DNA of 42,263 nucleotides from an uncultured Sulfitobacter sp. (GTDB taxonomy: Bacteria > Pseudomonadota > Alphaproteobacteria > Rhodobacterales > Rhodobacteraceae). The stretch spans positions 1 through 42,263 of the forward strand of contig CALKXT010000153.1 of assembly GCA_938003685.1 (NCBI GenBank), written 5' to 3'. Position 1 is the first letter of the stretch, and the number at the start of each line of letters is the position of its first letter. A model generated the notes under the pieces. It was not told the origin of the DNA. It saw only the letters and a program-made list of their open reading frames with translations, and made no database searches. The position numbers and the translations under genes are program-made. Below, one piece after another: positions 36,363-42,263 of this stretch.

Positions 36363-37208
36363 TCACAAATCCTGACTGGGCTGCATGTCCGCCAATCGTT
36401 CTGCTACAGCCTCATACCGGTTGGCCATGATCTCGTATTGGACAGCGTTCATAAGCGCATAAACTTTTTGCATTTTGGGGTCCTCAAGCGCTTCGGCATA
36501 GGCTGCAACCTCATCATCCGAAAACGCCTGATAGGTATAGGCAGAAGCCGCCAGTGCATTGGCTTTGATCGAAGTGCGCAACTCATCTTCTTGGCTGCGC
36601 ATCGCTTCGCGCAGGTCTGGTTCTTCCATCCGCAACTCGATCACACCAGCGGCGGCAGCAGCCATCAGAAACCTGATCTGAACCTCTTGGATCGCCTTGA
36701 TTGAGGTATCTTCCACATCCGTTGCGCTGTTCAATCGGTTCAATATCTCAACACGTGGACTGCCAATGCGCACAAGCCCGTCGATGATTTCGGTGCCTGT
36801 TTCGGACTTCAGCCCGTCTTCTTCAACCATGTGTGATTTATTCTCGACCACGACCAAACGCTTGCCGAGATCGCTGGCATAGAAATCCGCTGCGTGGATG
36901 AGCAAATCGTCACTCAACGTATTGCCAAGGATATCCAATGCCATGTCATGCATGATATCTGTGGCAAAGACGTCGCCCACAAGCCGCGACCATTCAGAGC
37001 CAAAATCATCTGCCTGCATGCCCAACATTTCAGGCGCTGAATCTGCGGATAACCTGATGCTCTCAAGTGCAACATCAAAGCCTGTGACTTCCAAGAATGC
37101 CTCAAGCCGGGTTGGATCGGCCGCTTTTGCAGGGGTGGACAGCATGGCCACCGATGCCAGCGCCAACAGGCACATCATGAGGAATGGAAAACGGAGCAAA
37201 GCGCGCAT
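36363..37208 (-). CDS. DUF2059-type exported protein (paralogue 2)
   Basis: A 281-residue protein with a signal peptide (MRALLRFPFLMMCLLALASVAMLSTPAKAA). The mature helical region mirrors paralogue 1: ADFYASDLGKRLVVVENKSHMVEE in the first half and FSDDEVAAYAEALEDPKMQKVYALMNAV in the second. Sequence identity between the two is limited to these blocks, so duplication is old. The role is unknown; both are expected in the periplasm. It is the first gene of the pair, with about 150 gene-free bases upstream to tRNA-Ser. Confidence 0.78.
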   Translation of the reverse strand: MRALLRFPFLMMCLLALASVAMLSTPAKAADPTRLEAFLEVTGFDVALESIRLSADSAPEMLGMQADDFGSEWSRLVGDVFATDIMHDMALDILGNTLSDDLLIHAADFYASDLGKRLVVVENKSHMVEEDGLKSETGTEIIDGLVRIGSPRVEILNRLNSATDVEDTSIKAIQEVQIRFLMAAAAAGVIELRMEEPDLREAMRSQEDELRTSIKANALAASAYTYQAFSDDEVAAYAEALEDPKMQKVYALMNAVQYEIMANRYEAVAERLADMQPSQDL

Positions 37209-37358
37209 AAGTTGGGTCCTTTGAGATCAAGTTGCTTTTTAGCTTAGGCCATCTGTGCCCAAGGGCAATCAAATTCCCCGTGTGGTGCTGTGATGCGCAG
37301 AACCCCTCTTGCTTGGCCCCACAAAGCCCCCTAAAGGGACGCTTCAAAGACCCCGCGT

Positions 37359-37449
37359 GGAGAAATGCCGGAGTGGTCGAACGGGACGGTTTCGAAAACC
37401 GTTGAGCCTCTAAAGGGTTCCCAGGGTTCGAATCCCTGTTTCTCCGCCA
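37359..37449 (+). tRNA. tRNA-Ser(CGA)
   Basis: A 91-base class II tRNA including encoded CCA. The acceptor stem GGAGAAA/TTTCTCC is perfect; the anticodon stem ACGGT/ACCGT (37386-37390, 37398-37402) encloses the loop TTCGAAA with anticodon CGA (37393-37395), reading UCG. A long variable arm and the T stem CAGGG-TTCGAAT-CCCTG follow. The discriminator is G. It is the only tRNA in the window. Confidence 0.97.
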
Positions 37450-37516
37450 ATACCTTAATACGTTGCCGTTCAAGCACGAAATGGCCGGCCTTTAGCGGAA
37501 AGCGTGTGGGCTCTTA

Positions 37517-39322
37517 TCAAAAGATAAAGTCGTACCGATCAAGATCGTCTAGCGATACATCCAAGAGCGTTATCGTGCTGTTTTGGCCTGCTGTGATGAG
37601 CACGTCTTGGCCGACCTGCGCGATGTGATTGTCCATCAGGTCTGCGAGATTTGTGATTGATGCCACATTTGACAGGTCAATGCGCTCAAAGACGTTAGTG
37701 GCTGCAAAGTCCGTGATGACATCTGCGCCAAAGCCACCTGAGAAATCGGTAAAGACAAAGATATCTGCGTTGAAATTACCCGCAAGCGTATCGTTACCGG
37801 TCGACCCATTCAGTATGTCGAAACCGCCGCCACCGAATAGGCTGTCGTCGCCTTGGCCCCCGAACATCGTGTCATTTCCGGCCCCGCCAAACAGGCGGTC
37901 ATTGCCGCTGTGGCCCAGCAATCGATCATCACCGCTTTCGCCAAACAAGGCGTCATTATCATCGCCGCCAAAGGCTGTGTCATTGCCAGTGCCACCAAAC
38001 AACCTATCAAAACCTTGGCCCCCGGACAGTACATCATCCCCCGCCTCACCCAATAGGTTATCCGCCTGTGCGCCGCCGTTCAGGGTATCATCACCGACAC
38101 CACCACGCAGCAGGTCAAACCCGGCGTCACCGTTCAAGACATCATCGCCAACGCCGCCGTCCAAGGCATCCTGACCATTGCCGCCGCGCAGCAGATCATT
38201 TCCTGATCCCCCTGTCAGAGAGTCATTGCCATTGCCCCCTGTTAAGGTGTCATCGCCACCACGCCCTTCAAGGCGATCATTACCATCATATCCAAAAAAG
38301 CGATTTGCAAAGGTATCACCACGCAGAATGTCGCGGGATGTGGTGCCGACCAGATGTTCAATATTGATCAAGACATCGCCATCAGCACCGTACCCGGTCG
38401 CGCGCCCGCTGGCCAAATCGATATGCACGCCGCCATTACCCACGCCAATGTACGTTGCATAAGACACCGTGTCTTGCCCACTGCCGCCATCCATGACGTC
38501 TGAACCGCCATCACCAAGCAACAGATCGTTACCACCCCACCCGCGCAGTGTGTCATCCCCCCATCCGCCCTGCAAATGGTCGCCGCCCGTGCCGCCGATC
38601 AGCAGATCGTCCCCACGGCCTGCAGAAAACCGTGTTCCATATTCATTGCTGGCGATCATCACATCATGGGTGTTTGTCCCCTGGAGGCGCTCGAAATTCA
38701 GGATGGTGTGTTTGGTCCCTTGGCCATCAATGAACAGATTGTGCCGTAGGTTTATGTAAATGCTCTGTTGGGAGTTCGAAAAGAACGAGTCATAGCCTGC
38801 CCCACCATCAAGTGTCATCGAACTATCTGCACCACCGTAGACATGCGAGTAATGGTCATTCCCGTCCCTTAAATCAACGGATTGTAAGACATAGGAAGAG
38901 GAGTTTGAAAAGTTGTCGTCTTCATTGGTTCCACGCACTGTATCCACTTCGTCTAATAGAAGTTGGTTCAATGAATAAAAACTGCCTTGCTCAGCAAGGT
39001 TGAAGAACTGTTGAAACGCAGCGCCGTCTATTTCAGTGTCAAAGAGCGTGCCCCAAGGAAGATCAAAGGGCGGGAACCCGAACCGGATACTTGTTATCGT
39101 TCCTCCGATGAGTTGACCATTCGTGACAACAAGATCCGTGCCAGTCAGAATAATGGTCCCCGATACGACCGGGTTTCCCGCATCATCCAAAACCATGCGA
39201 TTGAAATGAACAGCACCATCCACCATCGTGGTCGTGTATGTCGGGTCGTCACGATCCGAAAAATATTGCCGCTCCAAATAAAACGGCAGGCTTGTTCGCC
39301 CATTTGGGGAAAGAACGCCCAT
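37517..39322 (-). CDS. RTX-type calcium-binding protein, probable type I secretion substrate
   Basis: A 601-residue protein with about two dozen glycine-rich nonapeptides of the G-G-x-G-x-D-x-L/U-x type (for example GGAGNDTMFG, GGQGDDSLFG), running from about residue 265 to 520 with one interruption near 320-380. Each pair binds Ca2+ and the array folds as a beta-roll outside the cell. There is no signal peptide; the C-terminus ends DLDRYDFIF, the acidic-then-hydrophobic pattern of type I secretion signals. The N-terminal 150 residues are not recognised, so no enzymatic activity can be claimed. The ATG at 39322 follows GGAGTG; upstream in-frame starts are TTG only. No secretion ABC/MFP genes are in the window. 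Confidence 0.9.
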   Translation of the reverse strand: MGVLSPNGRTSLPFYLERQYFSDRDDPTYTTTMVDGAVHFNRMVLDDAGNPVVSGTIILTGTDLVVTNGQLIGGTITSIRFGFPPFDLPWGTLFDTEIDGAAFQQFFNLAEQGSFYSLNQLLLDEVDTVRGTNEDDNFSNSSSYVLQSVDLRDGNDHYSHVYGGADSSMTLDGGAGYDSFFSNSQQSIYINLRHNLFIDGQGTKHTILNFERLQGTNTHDVMIASNEYGTRFSAGRGDDLLIGGTGGDHLQGGWGDDTLRGWGGNDLLLGDGGSDVMDGGSGQDTVSYATYIGVGNGGVHIDLASGRATGYGADGDVLINIEHLVGTTSRDILRGDTFANRFFGYDGNDRLEGRGGDDTLTGGNGNDSLTGGSGNDLLRGGNGQDALDGGVGDDVLNGDAGFDLLRGGVGDDTLNGGAQADNLLGEAGDDVLSGGQGFDRLFGGTGNDTAFGGDDNDALFGESGDDRLLGHSGNDRLFGGAGNDTMFGGQGDDSLFGGGGFDILNGSTGNDTLAGNFNADIFVFTDFSGGFGADVITDFAATNVFERIDLSNVASITNLADLMDNHIAQVGQDVLITAGQNSTITLLDVSLDDLDRYDFIF

Positions 39323-39467
39323 ACTGATCAACACTCCACTGGCTTTAACCTTTGCGCACCGCTGCACAGCGCGCAATCTTTGCGTGCATCTCCTAACATC
39401 CTTCAATTATAGCCACAACGTGTCTAACAATTTCGTTTGCTGTTTGGGCCAACACCGCACAATAATA

Positions 39468-39479
39468 GTTTTATAAAAC
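39468..39479. promoter_or_regulatory. Palindrome GTTTTATAAAAC upstream of the M24 peptidase-family gene
   Basis: Perfect 12-bp AT-rich palindrome 25 bases before the start of the M24 gene, in the 182-base divergent region shared with the RTX gene. It may be an operator or include a -10 element; being AT-rich and short it may also be chance. Confidence 0.25.
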
Positions 39480-39504
39480 ACACTTAGATCAAGGACTGTT
39501 GATT

Positions 39505-40674
39505 ATGACTTTTGCCTCAAGCCCTGATCGCGGTTTCCCTGTTGGCGAATACAAGGCGCGATTGGCAAAGGTTCAGCGCCGGATGGCAGATGCAAGCCTT
39601 GGTGCACTTTTCCTTACCACTGAACCTGAGATCCGCTATTTCACTGGATTCCTGACACGGTTTTGGGAAAGCCCCACGCGCCCTTGGTTTTTGATCGTAC
39701 CTGCGTCGGGCGATCCGGTGGCGGTGATCCCGTCTATCGGTGCTGCATTAATGGGCCAAACTTGGGTTACAGATATCCGCACTTGGTCTGCGCCTGATCT
39801 GGTTGATGATGGGGTGTCGTTGTTGGCGGCTACCCTGCATGAACTTTGCGGTGTCGGGGGGGGGATTGGGATGCCGTCGGGCCACGAAACGCATGTGCGC
39901 ATGCCGTTTGCAGATATCTCACGTCTCAAGGCGTTGCTGCCGCGCCATGAAATCACTGGGGACCACGATATCATGCGCGCTGTGCGGATGGTGAAAACAG
40001 ACAATGAGGTCGCAAAGATCAGGCATGCTTGCCAGATCGCTGGCAGGGCTTTCGCGCGTGTTGGCGATATTGCTGGTGCAGGTGTGCCGTTGGATCACGT
40101 GTTTCGGCACTTCCAGATGCTGTGTTTGGAGGAAGGTGCGGATTGGGTGCCTTACCTTGCCGGTGGTGCTGGGCTGGATGGATACGGCGACGTGATCTCA
40201 CCTGCGACCACCGATCCTTTGCAGCAGGGTGATATTTTGATGTTGGACACTGGGTTGGTCTGGGATGGATATTTTTGCGATTTTGATCGAAATTTTGCCA
40301 TCGGCGCGCCCAGTGAGTTGGCCAAGTCAGGCTATACTAAACTGATGGACGCCACCCAGGCGGGTGCTGATATTGCCCGCCCCGGTGCCACTGCGGCTGA
40401 TATATTTCATGCGATGGATAAGATCGTAACAGGCGGTGCGGGCGGATCAGAGGCTGGTCGTTTGGGTCATGGTTTGGGCATGCAACTGACCGAATGGCCG
40501 TCGTTCATTGCCGGGGATGATACCGTGTTGGAAGCAGGTATGGTCCTGACCTTAGAGCCGGGGATTGAGGTCGCACCGGGGCGCATACTGGTCCATGAAG
40601 AAGACATCTTGATCACCGATGGCGCGCCGGAGTTCCTATCACCGCGTGCAGGCCCTGATCTGCCGATTATATAA
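39505..40674 (+). CDS. M24-family (Xaa-Pro peptidase / creatinase-like) hydrolase
   Basis: A 389-residue two-domain protein: a creatinase-like N-terminal domain (about 12-150) and a pita-bread metallopeptidase domain (about 160-385). All five metal ligands of M24 peptidases are visible: the Asp pair in LDTGLVWDGYFCDFDR, His in LGHGLGMQL, Glu in TLEPGIE and Glu in VHEEDI. It should bind two metal ions and hydrolyse an amide or iminopeptide bond. Family members range from aminopeptidase P to ectoine hydrolase, so the substrate is open. It precedes a racemase-family gene by 11 bases, forming a two-gene operon. Confidence 0.88.
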   Translation: MTFASSPDRGFPVGEYKARLAKVQRRMADASLGALFLTTEPEIRYFTGFLTRFWESPTRPWFLIVPASGDPVAVIPSIGAALMGQTWVTDIRTWSAPDLVDDGVSLLAATLHELCGVGGGIGMPSGHETHVRMPFADISRLKALLPRHEITGDHDIMRAVRMVKTDNEVAKIRHACQIAGRAFARVGDIAGAGVPLDHVFRHFQMLCLEEGADWVPYLAGGAGLDGYGDVISPATTDPLQQGDILMLDTGLVWDGYFCDFDRNFAIGAPSELAKSGYTKLMDATQAGADIARPGATAADIFHAMDKIVTGGAGGSEAGRLGHGLGMQLTEWPSFIAGDDTVLEAGMVLTLEPGIEVAPGRILVHEEDILITDGAPEFLSPRAGPDLPII

Positions 40675-40685
40675 AAGGAGCCGTC

Positions 40686-41399
40686 ATGGCGTTCACCTAT
40701 ACCCTCGAAGGTCCCATCGGCACCCGCGCCACACTGGGTTTGGTGGTTTTGCAATCGGATGAAACGATTGAACACGACTTTCGTCGTCTTTTTACCGCCC
40801 CCGACATCAGCTTATATGTCACACGCGTGCCAAGTGGCCTTGATGTGACCACCGATACGCTGGCGACGATGTCCGCCGCCCTGCCCGCTGCTGCTGGATT
40901 GCTGCCTACCGCGTTGCAATACGATGTCGTCGGTTATGGCTGCACGTCGGGCACCGCGGTGATAGGGCCGGACAAGATTGCCGAACAGGTCAAGGCGGGC
41001 TGTGCAGCAGCGCAGGTCACAGAGCCATTAAGCGCATTGGTCGCCATCTGTGCGGCGCGCGGCATCACGCGTATCGCGTTCCTGTCGCCCTATATCGAAA
41101 GCGTCAGCCAAACCTTGCGTGATGCGCTCAACGCAGGCGGTGTTGCGACCCCTGTTTTTGGATCATTTGACGAGGGCGAAGAAACCAAGGTCGCCAAAAT
41201 CTCGCAACAATCGCTGTTTGATGCCGCGATGGTGCTGGGTGCGTCGGACGACGTAGAGGCGGTGTTTATGTCTTGCACGAACCTGCGTACGTTGGATGTC
41301 ATTCCACGTATCGAAAAGGCCTTGGGCAAGCCAGTGTTTTCCAGCAATCAAGTGCTGGCGTGGCATATGGCACAGTTGATAGGGGTTGAGTTAGCTTAA
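40686..41399 (+). CDS. Asp/Glu racemase-superfamily protein (maleate isomerase / EutA-like)
   Basis: A 237-residue protein of the family that includes maleate cis-trans isomerase, arylmalonate decarboxylase and EutA of ectoine-utilisation clusters. The two catalytic-type cysteines are present in YGCTSGTAVIG and FMSCTNLRTLD, so it is likely an active isomerase or racemase. Linked downstream of the M24 gene with an AAAGGAG site between, it probably acts in the same catabolic route. EutB and EutC homologues are not in view, so an ectoine role is only one option. Its end overlaps the convergent M20 gene by nine bases. Confidence 0.85.
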   Translation: MAFTYTLEGPIGTRATLGLVVLQSDETIEHDFRRLFTAPDISLYVTRVPSGLDVTTDTLATMSAALPAAAGLLPTALQYDVVGYGCTSGTAVIGPDKIAEQVKAGCAAAQVTEPLSALVAICAARGITRIAFLSPYIESVSQTLRDALNAGGVATPVFGSFDEGEETKVAKISQQSLFDAAMVLGASDDVEAVFMSCTNLRTLDVIPRIEKALGKPVFSSNQVLAWHMAQLIGVELA

Positions 41400-42263
41400 C
41401 CGTCCGCTTAACCGTTCCAACATCTGAACACAGGCGCTTAACTGACTGATTTCCAAGTATTCATCAGGTTTATGCGCCTGCTCAATGGACCCCGGCCCAC
41501 AGACCAAAGCCGCCATGCCAAGTTGCTGAAATATCCCAGCTTCGGTACCAAAGGCCACAACGTCGGTGCCATTCGCCCCCGTAAGTTCCATCACCAGATC
41601 ACGGGCGGCATTTTCTGCCATAGGTTCCAGCCCGACGGTTTCACCAATTGTATCGGTCACAATATCTGCATCCGCCCAAACGGCGCGCATTTGGGGTAAC
41701 AACACATCGTCGCAATAGGCCTGCATGGCGGTTTTCACATGTGCCAGATCGCCGTTCTGAATAGGCCGGGTTTCCCAATCAACCGTTGCCAGTCCGGGGA
41801 TCACATTATGCGCCACGCCGCCGTGCAGACCACCAATATTGATGGTGCTATAGGGTGGGTTAAAGGCGCTGCTTAGGGGCGCGCGCGCTTGCAATTCACC
41901 GCGCATTTCCATCAGTCGGGTTATATAGCGCACAGCATATTCAACAGCGTTCACACCCAACTCAGGGTGTGACCCATGCCCCTCGCGGCCATGAAAATGC
42001 GTCGAATATTCACAGCATCCCTTGTGTCCTTCGATCAAGCGCATGTTGGTCGGCTCACCAATGATCGCCAAGGATGGGCGGTCTTCTCGATGTGCCAAAT
42101 GCAAGGCCAGATCAGCGGCACCCAGACATCCGGTTTCCTCGTCATAGGTAAAGGCAAAGTGGATTGGCCGATTGACCGCCGCGCGCGCAAATTGCGGTGC
42201 AAGAGCGATGCAGGCGGCAATAAATCCCTTCATATCACAGGCGCCACGGCCATACAGCCGCCC
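41391..42263 (-). CDS. M20-family deacetylase, ArgE-like (5' end beyond right edge)
   Basis: 290 residues of the C-terminal portion; the frame is open to the right edge and already in progress with GRLYGRGACDMKGF, the M20 block holding a metal Asp, so the true start is outside. Further blocks are FAFTYDEETGCLGA with the catalytic Glu pair, IIGEPT, the dimerisation-domain segment KGCCEYSTHFHGREGHGSHP, and the last metal His in GSIEQAHKPDEY. The best match in mind is acetylornithine deacetylase, but related M20 enzymes deacylate other N-acyl amino acids. It is convergent with the racemase-family gene and could serve the same pathway; arginine synthesis is the alternative. Confidence 0.88.
   Translation of the reverse strand, partial: GRLYGRGACDMKGFIAACIALAPQFARAAVNRPIHFAFTYDEETGCLGAADLALHLAHREDRPSLAIIGEPTNMRLIEGHKGCCEYSTHFHGREGHGSHPELGVNAVEYAVRYITRLMEMRGELQARAPLSSAFNPPYSTINIGGLHGGVAHNVIPGLATVDWETRPIQNGDLAHVKTAMQAYCDDVLLPQMRAVWADADIVTDTIGETVGLEPMAENAARDLVMELTGANGTDVVAFGTEAGIFQQLGMAALVCGPGSIEQAHKPDEYLEISQLSACVQMLERLSGRLS

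Noticed and set aside
35539-37208. The overlapping DUF2059 pair as a toxin-antitoxin system
   Set aside because: Both proteins are large, exported and paralogous, which does not fit toxin-antitoxin pairs.
37439-37449. tRNA-Ser 3' end as an integration site of a genomic island
   Set aside because: No integrase gene and no second copy of the tRNA 3' end were seen in the window; the idea is kept only as a check for the RTX gene.
37790-38560. Dense short DNA repeats that might suggest a CRISPR array or satellite
   Set aside because: The repeats are imperfect, in frame, and encode the Gly-Asp nonapeptides of the RTX protein.
39505-41399. Assigning the M24 and racemase-family genes as eutD and eutA of ectoine catabolism
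   Set aside because: Only family-level similarity is visible and EutB, EutC and ectoine transporter genes are absent from the window.

Overview
The window is a 42 kb piece of chromosome from an alphaproteobacterium of order Rhodobacterales, most likely the Roseobacter group. The evidence is the gene content and order: a ribosomal protein L21 with a helix-hairpin-helix tail, the olsB-olsA ornithine-lipid pair, chpT, class II DAHP synthase, a LuxR-type regulator, RTX and Hint proteins, and an Obg GTPase without an OCT domain. Nearly all of it looks like core chromosome. I see no insertion sequence, integrase, prophage gene, rRNA or CRISPR array, and only one tRNA.

Layout. 1-4855 (minus): a branched-chain amino acid ABC transporter in the order livK, livG, secreted protein of unknown function, livF, GNAT acetyltransferase, livH; livH runs off the left edge. 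5037-6570 (plus): a periplasmic PQQ-type sugar dehydrogenase and a small exported protein. 6574-7578 (minus): a GlxA-type AraC regulator. 7773-9143 (plus): class II DAHP synthase, ending in a strong bidirectional terminator shared with a convergent aminotransferase (9207-10328). 10436-11134 (minus): a PAS_5 protein.

11380-20854 (plus): yicC, gmk and a gamma carbonic anhydrase lead into phoR, then a three-repeat Pho box and pstS-pstC-pstA-pstB-phoU-phoB. Sensor, transporter, PhoU and response regulator therefore form one phosphate-starvation module. 21049-22244: aroQ overlaps a LuxR-family gene whose AHL-contact residues are mostly replaced. Behind it lies a 490-base gene-free stretch that could encode a structured small RNA. 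22735-24515 (minus): rpsB-tsf behind a long leader. 24785-25354 (plus): a small PA14-like exported protein. 25357-26945 (minus): olsB-olsA. 27092-27912: a DUF3553 gene and chpT in tight divergent arrangement.

27915-34178 (minus): rplU-rpmA, a strong terminator, then GNAT, LysE exporter, GNAT, obg, proB and proA. 34507-39322 is the most accessory-looking part: a stand-alone Hint-domain protein, two tandem DUF2059 paralogues, tRNA-Ser(CGA), and a large RTX calcium-binding protein with a type I secretion-like C-terminus. 39505-42263: an M24 peptidase-family protein and an Asp/Glu racemase-family protein in one operon, facing an ArgE-like M20 deacetylase that runs off the right edge.

No clearly new multi-gene system is visible. 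The best leads are the possible small RNA downstream of the LuxR-family gene, the divergent ligand pocket of that regulator, a terminator-like hairpin at the 5' end of the rplU transcript, the L21 fusion, and the unknown secreted proteins (inside the liv operon, and the Hint/DUF2059/RTX group). Function assignments come from reading motifs by eye; no database search or folding program was run.
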